Positions 1 to 8,658 of a DNA stretch of 64,000 nt are shown here, piece after piece. A program made the position numbers and the translations under genes. Origin of the DNA: Agromyces mangrovi (lineage in GTDB: Bacteria > Actinomycetota > Actinomycetes > Actinomycetales > Microbacteriaceae); assembly GCF_030296695.1 (NCBI RefSeq), contig NZ_AP027737.1, positions 2,728,001 through 2,792,000 of the forward strand, written 5' to 3'. The notes beneath the pieces were generated by a model, which saw only the letters and a list, made by a program, of their open reading frames with translations, had not been told where the DNA came from and searched no databases. How positions within the stretch are numbered: position 1 is the first letter of the stretch; each line of letters begins with the position of its first letter.

Positions 1-153
1 GTGCTCAAGAAGTGCTTCCCCGAGCGGTGGGATGCCTGGGAGCCGATGATCCTCGTCATGGTGCCGAGCTTCGGCTCGCGCCTCTCCGACGACCCGAAGA
101 AGGCCAAGGCCTCGCTCGCGCGCACAGCGAAGGCGCTGCAGCTCCCCGCATAG
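1..153 (+). CDS. C-terminal end of an unrecognised protein (partial)
   Basis: An open frame runs from the first base to a TAG at 151-153 and gives 50 residues, beginning VLKKCFPERWDAWEPM and ending KALQLPA. The real start almost certainly lies upstream of the window, although a GTG happens to sit at position 1. The fragment is basic with a short hydrophobic stretch (MILVMVPSF). I do not recognise the family and assign no function. Confidence 0.5.
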   Translation: MLKKCFPERWDAWEPMILVMVPSFGSRLSDDPKKAKASLARTAKALQLPA

Positions 154-377
154 TCCGCGCGTCGCTGTGGGCGTGCTACAGTCGCCTCCGTCATGAAGTG
201 AGCACGCCACGACCGTCCCGCGCCTGAGGCGCCGTCGACGCGTGGTGTGCGCTCCACTCGCTGATCGCTGATCGCTGATCGCGGTTCGACGGTCGCGCGC
301 CACCCTCGACGGCACGTGCCCGGCGGGAATCCTCGCTCCCGGGCCCACGCTCCGGGACCTCGCCGGAGGGGTCTCGC

Positions 378-2075
378 ATGACCGTACGCATCCACCATTC
401 CGACCACCTGCGCGCCGACGGCCTGTCGGTCGCCTTCGCCGACCGGCGGGTGTTCGCCGACGTCTCCCTCTCGGTCGCCCCGGGCGCCCGCATCGGCCTC
501 ATCGGCGAGAACGGGGCCGGCAAGTCGACGCTGCTGCGACTGCTGCGCGGCGGGGCGGATGCCTCGGGGAGCGGCACTGCCGACGGCATCGTCACCCGGC
601 CGGCCCGCACCGGGCTGCTGCTCCAGGAGGTGCCGTTCGCGCCCGACCAGCCGATCGACGCGGTGCTCGAGGACGCGCTCGCCCAGGTGCGCGCCATCGA
701 GCACGAGCTGGAGGCGGCGGCCGCGGCGCTCGCCGACGGGTCGGCCGCACCCGCGGGCTCCCGCGCGTCCGACCCGGCATCCCGCTACGCCGGCGCCCTG
801 GCGGCGGCCGAGCGCGCCGACGTCTGGAGTGCAGGGTCGCGCCGTGACGCGCTGCTCGATGGGCTCGGGCTCGCCGGCGTGCCGCGCGATCGTCGCCTCG
901 GGAGCATCTCGGGCGGCCAGCGCAGCCGGCTCGCGCTCGCCGCCCTGCTGCTCGCCCGGCCCGACGCCCTGCTTCTCGACGAGCCCACGAACCACCTCGA
1001 CGACGATGCAACCGGGTTCCTCGCCGCGCAGCTGCGCGCGTGGCACGGACCGGTGCTGTTCGCCAGCCACGATCGCGCGTTCCTCGACGAGGTCGCCACG
1101 GGCCTCGTCGACCTCGACCCGACGGTCGGGCCCACCGGCAGCAGTGGGGCCCGCGCCTTCGGCGACGGCTTCAGCGCGTACCTCGACGTGCGCGCCGCCG
1201 ACCGCGCACGGTGGGAGCGGCGGTTCGCCGACGAGCAGGCCGAGCGGATCCGCCTGCGCGCCGTCGTCGCCGAGACGTCGGGGCGGGTGCACCGCGACCG
1301 GCCGCGTCGCGACAACGACAAGTTCGTGGGGCACTTCCTCGGAGCGAGACAGGATGTCGCGGTCGCCCGACGCATCCGCGACGCCGAGGGGCGGCTCCGC
1401 GACCTGGAGCGCGATGCAGTGCGCCGGCCGCCGTCGCCGCTCGCGTTCACCGGCATCCTCGGTGGGGCGCACGCGCCAGCGTCATCGGGGCCGCTGCTCC
1501 AGGCCGACAGGGTCGGTGTCGACGCGCGGCTCGACGCCACGTCGCTGTCGCTCGCCGCCGACGCGCGACTGCTCCTCACCGGCGGCAACGGCTCGGGCAA
1601 GTCGACGCTGCTCGGGCTGCTCGCCGGTCGCATCGCGCCCGACCGGGGCACGGTGCAGCGTCGTCGCGGGCTTCGTCTCGGGCTGCTGGAGCAGGACGTG
1701 CGGTTCGCCGACCCTGCGGCCTCGCCCCGCACGATCTACGAGGTCACGCTCGGCGAGCGTCGCGCCGAGCAGGTGCCGCTCGCCTCGCTCGGCCTGCTGC
1801 GTCCGCGTGACGAGTCGCGCCCGATCGGCGCGCTCTCGGTCGGCCAGCAGCGCCGGCTCGCGCTCGCCTTGGTGCTCGCCCGGCCGCCGCACGCGCTCCT
1901 GCTCGACGAGCCCACGAACCATCTCTCGCTCGCCCTCGCGACCGAGCTCGAGGACGCGCTCGGCACGTTCCCGGGCGCGGTGGTGGTCGCGAGCCACGAC
2001 CGGTGGCTCCGGAGGCGCTGGACGGGGGAGCGGCTGCACCTGACGAGTGGGCGCGTGGCGGAGGCATCCGCCTGA
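378..2075 (+). CDS. ABC-F family ATP-binding protein
   Basis: A soluble protein of 565 residues with two ABC ATPase domains and no membrane segment, the layout of ABC-F proteins. These act on ribosomes in translation or in protection from ribosome-targeting antibiotics. Domain 1 has Walker A GENGAGKS (about 43-50), signature SGGQRSRL (about 178) and LLLDEPTNHLD (about 198). Domain 2 has GGNGSGKST (about 402), LSVGQQRRL (about 486) and LLLDEPTNHLS (about 507). The linker is Arg-rich. The ATG follows a GGAGG at 365-369. The 224-nt leader holds three tandem GCTGATC units (about 261-281) and a minimal ATG AAG TGA frame at about 193. Leaders with tiny frames often attenuate ABC-F resistance genes, but nothing here proves that. 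Whether it is a resistance or a housekeeping ABC-F cannot be decided from sequence. Confidence 0.93.
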   Translation: MTVRIHHSDHLRADGLSVAFADRRVFADVSLSVAPGARIGLIGENGAGKSTLLRLLRGGADASGSGTADGIVTRPARTGLLLQEVPFAPDQPIDAVLEDALAQVRAIEHELEAAAAALADGSAAPAGSRASDPASRYAGALAAAERADVWSAGSRRDALLDGLGLAGVPRDRRLGSISGGQRSRLALAALLLARPDALLLDEPTNHLDDDATGFLAAQLRAWHGPVLFASHDRAFLDEVATGLVDLDPTVGPTGSSGARAFGDGFSAYLDVRAADRARWERRFADEQAERIRLRAVVAETSGRVHRDRPRRDNDKFVGHFLGARQDVAVARRIRDAEGRLRDLERDAVRRPPSPLAFTGILGGAHAPASSGPLLQADRVGVDARLDATSLSLAADARLLLTGGNGSGKSTLLGLLAGRIAPDRGTVQRRRGLRLGLLEQDVRFADPAASPRTIYEVTLGERRAEQVPLASLGLLRPRDESRPIGALSVGQQRRLALALVLARPPHALLLDEPTNHLSLALATELEDALGTFPGAVVVASHDRWLRRRWTGERLHLTSGRVAEASA

Positions 2076-2124
2076 CCCTTCCGGCCCGCAGTGTGACGTG
2101 CGGCGCGTCCGGCTGGCGTTCGGA

Positions 2125-2140
2125 TCGAACATGTGTTCGA
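2125..2140 (+). promoter_or_regulatory. SOS box (LexA operator) before the radical SAM gene
   Basis: TCGAACATGTGTTCGA matches the actinobacterial LexA consensus TCGAAC-N4-GTTCGA at all twelve arm positions. It ends 8 bases before the chosen ATG at 2149 and overlaps a weak -10-like TCGAAT (2137-2142) placed 6 nt before that ATG, so bound LexA would block transcription. The Mycobacterium tuberculosis homologue Rv2578c is a known LexA-regulon member, which fits. Confidence 0.88.
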
Positions 2141-2148
2141 ATGTCGGC

Positions 2149-4248
2149 ATGCGCTGGAACGGTCAGGAACTCGGGGTCGAGGATGCCGCGGCGCTGCCCG
2201 GCCTCGGCAGGCTCGACGGGTTCGTGCGCAGCGTGCAGACCCCCGAGTTCGCCGGCATCACCTTCCACGAGGTGCTCGCGAAGTCGGCGTTGAACAAGGT
2301 GCCGGGCCCGAGCCGCATGCCCTTCGGCTGGACCATCAACCCCTACCGCGGCTGCAGCCATGCCTGCGCCTACTGCCTGCATCCTGAGACACTGATCCTG
2401 ATGGCGGATGGTCGACACAAGCCGCTCTCGTCGATCCGCATCGGCGATCGCCTCATCGGCACCGAGCGCCGCGGCGCTTATCGGCGGTACGTGGAGACCA
2501 CCGTTTCTGCCGTCTGGTCGACCAGGAAGCGCGCCCATCGCGTGCGATTGGCCGATGGTACCGAGGTGATCGGCAGCGCCGACCACCGCTTCTTGACCGA
2601 CCGCGGCTGGAAGTTCATCCGCCCGCCAGAGTCTGGGCAGCGCCCGCACCTGACGACGAACAACCGCCTGCAGGGCTTCGGTCTCGGCGTCGCGCGAACG
2701 CACCACGGCGGCGAGGACTATCGCCGCGGGTACCTCTGCGGCATGATCCGGGGCGACGCGATGATGCTCCGTCGCGAGTACTCGCGGACTGGCGGAAAGG
2801 GAAGCTTCGTCGCCAGCAGGTTCCGCCTCGCTCTTGCAGACGGCGAGGCTCTCGAGCGCTCCCGCACGTTCCTTGCCCGTGAAGGCATCGACACGGTGCA
2901 GCGGCCGTTCGCGGTGGGGTCGGCCAGCCGCCGCCCGATGACGGCGATCTTCACCTCGAAGCGCGCCCACTACGACCGAATCCTCGACCTGATCGCCTGG
3001 CCCGCGGAGCCGTCCGACACGTGGCATCGAGGGTTCCTCGCCGGAGTCTTCGACGCCGAGGGCAGCTGCTCTCGAGGCATTCTGCGGATCTCCAACTCCG
3101 ACGAGGCGATCCTCGAGGCGACCCGCCGAGGACTCGCCGTCCTCTCGCTCGACGCCGTCACGGAGCCCGCGCGCGAGAACGGCGTTCGTACCATCCGCCT
3201 CCGCGGGGGTCTCACGGCCCGCCGCCGGTTCTTCGACGAGGTGCGCCCCGCGATCACGCGCAAGCTCGACCTGGTGGGCGATGCGGTCACGACGCACGCC
3301 GACCTTCGCGTCGTCGGCATCGACGACCTCGGCGAGACCGTCGACATGATCGACATCACGACCGGCACCGGCGACTTCATCGCGAACGGGGTCGTCTCCC
3401 ACAACTGCTTCGCCCGGCCGACGCACGAGTACCTCGACCTCGACGGCGGCGACGACTTCGACCGGCAGATCGTGGTGAAGGTCAACGTCGCCGACGTGCT
3501 GCGCAGGGAGCTCGGGCGGGCGAGCTGGCAGCGGCATCCGGTCGCCCTCGGCACCAACACCGACCCGTACCAGCGCGCGGAGGGTCGGTACGCGCTGATG
3601 CCGCGCATCATCGACGAGCTCACTGCGAGTCGTACGCCGTTCAGCATCCTCACCAAGGGAACGCTGCTGCGGCGTGACCTCGAGCGGTTGGCGGATGCCT
3701 CGCGGCACGTGAGCGTCGACATCGCGATGTCGATCGCGATCTACGACGACGCGTTGCAGCAGTCGGTCGAGCACGGCACGCCGACGGCTCCCGCGCGGCT
3801 CGCGACCGTGCGCGCCGTGCGCGAGGCGGGACTCGACTGCGGGGTGTTCCTGATGCCGATCCTGCCGTACCTGACCGACACGCGGGCGCATCTCGACGAG
3901 GCGCTGCGGCGCGCGAGCGAGGCGGGCGCGACGAGCGTGGTGCACACGGCGCTGCGCCTGAAGCCGGGCGTGAAGGAGTGGTACTTCGAGTGGCTCGCGC
4001 GCGATCACCCCGAGCTGCTGCCGAAGTACCGGGCGATGTATCCGGGCCGGGTGGCCGACGCGCCGAAGGACTACCGGCGCTGGCTCGCGGCGCGCATACG
4101 GCCGCTCATGCGCGCCCACGGGCTCGCCCGCGGCGAGGAGAGCCCGGTCACCGGCGGCCCGGCGCACAACGCGCCGCAGAGTAGCACCGCGTCGGCCCTG
4201 TGGGAACCCGATGTGCGCGGGGGTTCGGTACCGCCTACGCTGTTCTGA
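2149..4248 (+). CDS. Rv2578c-family radical SAM protein with in-frame intein
   Basis: A precursor of 699 residues. Removing the 344-residue intein leaves about 355 residues, the usual size of Rv2578c-type radical SAM proteins. The N-terminal extein carries RGCSHACAY, and the C-terminal extein starts CFARPTHEYLDL. Joined, they restore the CxxxCxxC 4Fe-4S motif, whose third Cys is the +1 nucleophile for splicing. The start at MRWNGQELG fits the family. In-frame ATGs at 2047 and 2131 also exist, but the one at 2131 lies inside the SOS box. The biochemical role of this family is not established. The SOS box and known LexA control of Rv2578c suggest a DNA-damage link. Activity would depend on intein excision. 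Confidence 0.93.
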   Translation: MRWNGQELGVEDAAALPGLGRLDGFVRSVQTPEFAGITFHEVLAKSALNKVPGPSRMPFGWTINPYRGCSHACAYCLHPETLILMADGRHKPLSSIRIGDRLIGTERRGAYRRYVETTVSAVWSTRKRAHRVRLADGTEVIGSADHRFLTDRGWKFIRPPESGQRPHLTTNNRLQGFGLGVARTHHGGEDYRRGYLCGMIRGDAMMLRREYSRTGGKGSFVASRFRLALADGEALERSRTFLAREGIDTVQRPFAVGSASRRPMTAIFTSKRAHYDRILDLIAWPAEPSDTWHRGFLAGVFDAEGSCSRGILRISNSDEAILEATRRGLAVLSLDAVTEPARENGVRTIRLRGGLTARRRFFDEVRPAITRKLDLVGDAVTTHADLRVVGIDDLGETVDMIDITTGTGDFIANGVVSHNCFARPTHEYLDLDGGDDFDRQIVVKVNVADVLRRELGRASWQRHPVALGTNTDPYQRAEGRYALMPRIIDELTASRTPFSILTKGTLLRRDLERLADASRHVSVDIAMSIAIYDDALQQSVEHGTPTAPARLATVRAVREAGLDCGVFLMPILPYLTDTRAHLDEALRRASEAGATSVVHTALRLKPGVKEWYFEWLARDHPELLPKYRAMYPGRVADAPKDYRRWLAARIRPLMRAHGLARGEESPVTGGPAHNAPQSSTASALWEPDVRGGSVPPTLF
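2374..3405 (+). mobile_element. Intein with LAGLIDADG homing endonuclease
   Basis: The insert starts with Cys1 (CLHPETLILMADG, splicing block A), has a block-B-like GSADHRFLTDRGW, and ends DFIANGVVSHN followed by the Cys+1 of the host protein. Two endonuclease motifs are present, YLCGMIRGDAM and FLAGVFDAEGS. Both keep the acidic residue (GD, DA), so endonuclease and splicing both look intact. The insertion point is inside the radical SAM cluster motif, between Tyr and the third Cys. Such a highly conserved spot in a host gene is typical for inteins. GC content and codon use are a little more relaxed than in the flanking extein. Confidence 0.95.
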
Positions 4249-4312
4249 ACCCACCCGAATGCGGTCCGGATGCTCCCCCAGGGCAGACGCCGCGCAGATC
4301 CGACCGGAACAC

Positions 4313-6265
4313 ATGATCGATCGCGTCCCGGCCGCCGAACCCGTGTTCGCGCGCGCCGTCAGTTCGGCCTCCCTCGCCGCATCCGCCGCGTGCGTGGGCA
4401 TCATGATCGTCATCGCCGCGCTGTCCGCCGTGTTCCGCTCCGGCGAATGGGCGCAGGTCGCCGTCGCCGCCGTCGGGTGGTTCCTCGCACTCGGCGTGGC
4501 GGTCGCGCTCGTCGCCGCGCGCCCCAGCACCGGTCACCGGGTGGTACTGCTCGTCGTCGGTGCGACCGTCGTGTTCGCGTCGACCGAGGCCGTCATGACG
4601 CTCGACACCGCGATGACCGACACCAACACGCTGCGCACGGCGCTCCCGGGCGTCGCCACGTTCCTCGCGCTCGGCGCGATGCGCCGACCGGCCGCATCGA
4701 TCGCGTGGATCACCGCCGGCTACCTCGTCACGGGCGGTGCGGTGTTCGCCGCGGCGCGCGTCGGCGGGCACGAGTTCGCGGTGAACATCGGCACGGTCGC
4801 GGTCTTCGCGGTCGTCATCGCGCTCCGGGTGCTGCAGCTCGTCGTCGCGGTGCGGCGGCCCGCGGCGACCGACGCGTCGCGGCGCACGCGAGCCGAGCAG
4901 GCCGTCACCCGGCTGCACGAGCGCTGCCTCGACGGCCTCGCCCTCGTCGCCGAGAACCCGCCCGGCCGCCTGGCGCGCCGTACCCGTGCCCGCATCGCCG
5001 CATCGGGCACGGGCCCGCACTGGCCGACGTCCGCACCGACCGCCGCCGCGGCGGACCCGGCCGGCGGTCGGCTCGCGTGGGCCCTCCTGTGCGGAGGGGC
5101 GCTCCTGGCCCTCGTGATCGCCGCCGTGGTCACCGCGGGCCACGGCGACGAGATCCGCCTGCCGAGCGCGGCCGCGCTCGCGTTCGTGCTCCTGGCCGCA
5201 GCGTGGGCGGTCGCCATCGCCGGCGCCGCCCGCCGCGGGCGCATCGCACCGGAACGCTACGCGCTCGCGGTGGCGCTCGCCATGGCGGCTGCGGTCGCCG
5301 AGAACGTGAGCACGCTCGGGGCGAACAGGCTCTTCTACGACGACTTCGGCACGGCGCTCGCCGGCCTGCTCATCGTGCTGCTCGCGCCGTTCGCGTCGTG
5401 GCGCACGGCGACCGCGGTCGGCGCCGTCGCCGTGGTGGCGGCCTCCGCGCTCGCGGTCGGCTCCGCCGCGTTCGTGGACATCGTGGCGCCGCTGCCGACG
5501 TTCTCGGTCGTGGCGGCGGCTCCGGTCCTCGTCGCCGTGGCGGCGGCCATCGCGTTCTCGTCCACGTTCGCGCGCATGGTTCGGGCGCGCGACCACGAAC
5601 TCCTCGCCACCGAGTTCGCGCGTCGCCGGGAGGCGCGCGGCCGCGAACGGGGCGCACCCGCGTCCGTCGGCGCCGGTGACTGCGCCGATCGCATCGACGT
5701 GCTCGAGGCCGAAGCGCTGCCACTGCTGGGGCGCGTCGCCGGGACCGGCGAACTCACGCCGGGCCAGGTCGACCGTGCCCGTCGCCTGGCCGCGCGCCTG
5801 CGCGTGGCATCCGCATGTCGATCGGATGCCACCTGGCTCTCCGATCTCGCACGGCTCGCGAGCGGCGAATCCGGGCGCATCCGCGTCGCCGACGACTGCG
5901 GCCTCGCCGACCGGCTCGACGAGACGCAGCGCGACAGCCTCGCCTCGCTCCTCGAGTCGCTTGCCCGGCTCTCGCGCCGCGGATCCGTGCGCGTGCACGT
6001 CGTCGCCCCGGAGCCGGGGGAGTGGACGCTGACCGTGCAGGCGCCGCGACCGGTCGACCCGGAGGCGACCTCGCGGGTCGTGGAGCCGATGGTGCAGGCC
6101 CTTCGCGGCGCCTACGATCGGGCCGCGCTGATCGCCGACCCCGACGGCCTGCGCGTGGTGCTGCGCCACTGCGAGATCCCGGAGCGCACCGGTCCGCTGC
6201 GGCAGGTGGCGACGGCTGCGCCCGTCGCGCCGGCATTGGCGCACGTGGCGCCCGAACTGCGATAA
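4313..6265 (+). CDS. Membrane sensor-like protein, fusion of two neighbouring paralogues, no ATPase domain
   Basis: About 650 residues with two blocks of hydrophobic segments. The first ~220 residues resemble the N-terminal membrane part of the histidine kinase at 6351-7513 (VFARAV versus VFGRAL; VAARPST versus VVARPSV). They include a remnant of its phospho-acceptor region, TRLHERCLDGLAL versus ERLHDTALNHLLAL. The rest resembles the whole protein at 7510-8658; for example LTPGQVDRARRLA and DATWLSDL match VTPAQADRARELA and DATWLDDL. The HATPase domain that lies between these parts in the two-gene version is absent, so it cannot be a kinase alone. The start at MIDRVPAAEP was chosen by alignment with the kinase N-terminus. 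A -10-like TACGCT at 4236-4241 could drive it. A role as signal-input partner is inference. Confidence 0.75.
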   Translation: MIDRVPAAEPVFARAVSSASLAASAACVGIMIVIAALSAVFRSGEWAQVAVAAVGWFLALGVAVALVAARPSTGHRVVLLVVGATVVFASTEAVMTLDTAMTDTNTLRTALPGVATFLALGAMRRPAASIAWITAGYLVTGGAVFAAARVGGHEFAVNIGTVAVFAVVIALRVLQLVVAVRRPAATDASRRTRAEQAVTRLHERCLDGLALVAENPPGRLARRTRARIAASGTGPHWPTSAPTAAAADPAGGRLAWALLCGGALLALVIAAVVTAGHGDEIRLPSAAALAFVLLAAAWAVAIAGAARRGRIAPERYALAVALAMAAAVAENVSTLGANRLFYDDFGTALAGLLIVLLAPFASWRTATAVGAVAVVAASALAVGSAAFVDIVAPLPTFSVVAAAPVLVAVAAAIAFSSTFARMVRARDHELLATEFARRREARGRERGAPASVGAGDCADRIDVLEAEALPLLGRVAGTGELTPGQVDRARRLAARLRVASACRSDATWLSDLARLASGESGRIRVADDCGLADRLDETQRDSLASLLESLARLSRRGSVRVHVVAPEPGEWTLTVQAPRPVDPEATSRVVEPMVQALRGAYDRAALIADPDGLRVVLRHCEIPERTGPLRQVATAAPVAPALAHVAPELR

Positions 6266-6350
6266 TCGGGCCCACGCACCTGCCGGACCCGCCGGCGATC
6301 CACCCGATGCCGCGCCGGACCGTCGCGTGCGGCGCACACGGAGACATCCC

Positions 6351-7513
6351 ATGTCCATCGGCATCCCGCGCGAGCAGGTCGCTGAGGTGTTCGGGCGGGC
6401 GCTGACGGTGAGCATGCGGTGGGGGCGTACGCCGCGCTGGGCGCCGCATGGACGATGGCGCTGCTGTCGGCGCTCCTTTCCGGCGCGGCGGGGGCGTGGG
6501 CTTCGGTCGGCGTGCTCACCGGCCTGGCCGCGACGCTCGCGCTCGTGGTGGCGCGACCGTCGGTCTGGACGAGCGTGCTGCACCTGGTCGTGGGCGGCAT
6601 CGCGACCTACGTCGTCGCCGTGCTCGTGCTCGCCGACTTCCCGCTGCCCGACTTCGCGAGCACCATGATGGTCGCGGTGCCGTGGATCGTCATCATCCTC
6701 TCGGGCACGCCCCGCCCCCGCTCGGCGGTCGCGGCCTGGTGGGCGGCGCTGGCCTACGTCGTCGGGCTCGTGTCCCTCGCGGCGGCGACCACGGTCGTCG
6801 GCCTGCCCTGGAGCCTCAACGTGCCCGCGACCGTGGCCCTGGCGCTCGTGCTGACCGTTCGCGTCTACGACGCCCGCAACCTCCGGTCGGGTCGGCGCGA
6901 GGCGGCGGGCCTCCACCGCGCGCAGCGACGCGTCCGCGAGATCGAGATCCGCCGCGAGTTCGAGTCGCGCGCGACGGAACGGCTCCACGACACCGCGCTC
7001 AACCACCTGCTCGCGTTGGGCGGCCGCGGTTCCGGGCCGCTCGATCCGGCACTGCGATCCGCGATCCTGCACGACCTGGAACTGATCGTCGGCCGCGACT
7101 GGAGCGAGGAGGCGCGTGAGCCCGGCCGCTCGGTGCTGCAGTCTGCGGTCTCGATCGCGCAGCGGCACGGGCTCGACGTGCGGGTCTCCGGCACCCCGGA
7201 GGCGATCGACCGGCTGCACCCGGAGGCGATGGCGGCGCTGCGCGATGCGATCACCCAGTGCCTGGTCAATGTCGCCGACCACTCCGGCGCGCACGAGGCG
7301 GAGGTGTCGGTCGCGACCGACGGTTCCGAGCTGACCGTGGCCGTCGTCGACGACGGCAGCGGGTTCGACCCGGAGGCCGTGCCGGAGGACCGCCTCGGCA
7401 TCCGCGCCTCCGTGCGCGGACGCATCGAGCGGGTCGGCGGCGAGGTGCAGCTCTGGTCGACGCCGGGCGTCGGCACCACGGTACTGCTCGCCGTTCCGGA
7501 GGCGACACGGTGA
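6351..7513 (+). CDS. Sensor histidine kinase, NarL/DesK type (apparent frameshift near N-terminus)
   Basis: Membrane segments are followed by a coiled DHp helix with ERLHDTALNHL (likely phospho-accepting His) and a C-terminal HATPase with N-box-like NVADHSGA, DDGSGFD and RLGIRASVRGRIERVGG. Read from a GTG at 6419 the frame is intact (364 residues). However, the ATG at 6351, with GGAG upstream, encodes MSIGIPREQVAEVFGRAL, which aligns with the N-terminus of the 4313-6265 protein. The two frames join if the G-run at 6421-6425 has six rather than five Gs, giving 387 residues. It overlaps the next gene by GTGA. It probably phosphorylates the regulator at 8648-9385. The stimulus is unknown. Confidence 0.85.
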
Positions 7514-8658
7514 GGGGCGCGCGCCTGCGGCTCACCCAGCAGTCGGTCGACCCCGTCGCATCCGTCGCGACCTGGGGCATCGCGATCCTGCACGCGAGCC
7601 TCGCCGTCGTGGGGATCGTCGCGGTGGTCCTCATGCATCTCGACGAGATCGTCGCCCCGGTGCTGTCGGCGATGTCGATCGGGTTCACCGCGGCGGCGGC
7701 GGCCGGCGTGATCGTCTGGACCTCGCCGCGCATGGCGCCCATGTCGAACGAGCGGCTGTGGGTCGTCATGGCGCTCGCGATCGGCGCGGCGATCGCCGAG
7801 AGTGCGAGCACCGCCGGGGCGAACCGGCTCCTCTCCGACGACGTCGGGCCCATGGTCGTCGGGCTCATGCTCATCGCGCTCGCGCCGTACTGCACCTGGC
7901 AGTCGCTGCTGACCGCGTGCGGCGTGTCCGCAGGCATCCTCGGCATCCTGACCCTCGAGTCGGGCCAGTACTCGAGCATCGAGGCGTCGCCGCCGGTCTT
8001 CATGGTCGTGGCGGCGCTGCCGGTGCTGGTGCTGGGCGCCGCCGCAGCCGGGTACTCGCGCGCGGTCGTGGCCGAGGTGCTCGCGTTCGACCGCAGCGCC
8101 GCGGTCGCGGTGCTCGCACGCGACCGGGAGGTGCGCGCCGGCATCGCGCGGTCGGTGCAGGAGGGCCGGGTCACGGTGCTCGGTCGCGACGTGCTGCCGC
8201 TGCTCGCCGAGGTGACCGCGACCGGCAACGTCACGCCCGCGCAGGCCGACCGTGCTCGCGAGCTGGCGCACCAGCTCCGCTCCGCGCTGGTCGCAGGGGC
8301 GGATGCCACCTGGCTCGACGACCTCGTCGGGTACGAGCTCGGCCGCGGCTCGACGCGCATCAGCGTGGACGACCCGCACGGCGCGGCCTCCCGGCTGCCC
8401 GAGCCGCAGCGGGCGACGGTGGCCGCGGTGGTCGCCTGGCTCGCGGGCGGGCAGGTGGCGAGCCATTCGCTCGAGCTGCGGGTCCAGGACGAGGACTCCG
8501 GATGCCTCATCGCGGCGACGGCGACCGGCCTGCCGGCCCGAGCCGGACTCCGGGCCGACGCCGACAACCTGCTCGCCGTCGCGCGCATGAACTTCGACCG
8601 CGCCCAGATGCAGGTGCGCGACGACTCGATCCACCTGGAGCTGGCGTATGCGGGCTGA
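7510..8658 (+). CDS. Membrane protein with degenerate kinase-like C-terminus
   Basis: A protein of 382 residues starting with GTG in a GTGA overlap with the kinase gene. Several hydrophobic segments fill the first ~190 residues. The soluble C-terminal part contains LLAEVTATGNVTPAQADRAR and DATWLDDL, both shared with the fused protein at 4313-6265. The region LPEPQRATVAAVVAWLAGG followed by LELRVQDEDSG has the spacing of an N-box helix and strand of a HATPase fold, but no G1/G2 glycine boxes are visible. That suggests a pseudokinase (inference). It lies between kinase and regulator and is translationally coupled to both, so it probably works with them at the membrane. No named family was recognised. 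Confidence 0.8.
   Translation: MRGARLRLTQQSVDPVASVATWGIAILHASLAVVGIVAVVLMHLDEIVAPVLSAMSIGFTAAAAAGVIVWTSPRMAPMSNERLWVVMALAIGAAIAESASTAGANRLLSDDVGPMVVGLMLIALAPYCTWQSLLTACGVSAGILGILTLESGQYSSIEASPPVFMVVAALPVLVLGAAAAGYSRAVVAEVLAFDRSAAVAVLARDREVRAGIARSVQEGRVTVLGRDVLPLLAEVTATGNVTPAQADRARELAHQLRSALVAGADATWLDDLVGYELGRGSTRISVDDPHGAASRLPEPQRATVAAVVAWLAGGQVASHSLELRVQDEDSGCLIAATATGLPARAGLRADADNLLAVARMNFDRAQMQVRDDSIHLELAYAG

Noticed and set aside
191..281. Regulatory leader peptide or repeat-based attenuator before the ABC-F gene
   Set aside because: The ATG AAG TGA frame lacks a ribosome site, and three GCTGATC copies alone are weak evidence. It is noted only in the gene entry.
2374..3405. Reading the radical SAM locus as two separate genes or a fused endonuclease protein
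   Set aside because: One uninterrupted frame, Cys1 and HN|C splice junctions, and restoration of CxxxCxxC after excision show an intein.
1744..4530. Very long open frame on the minus strand opposite the ABC-F and radical SAM genes
   Set aside because: Arg/Gly/Pro-rich translation with no known motif. It is a typical high-GC shadow of genes whose plus-strand proteins are clear. Similar shadows at 4235-7294, 38842-42093 and 45362-49132 were dropped for the same reason.
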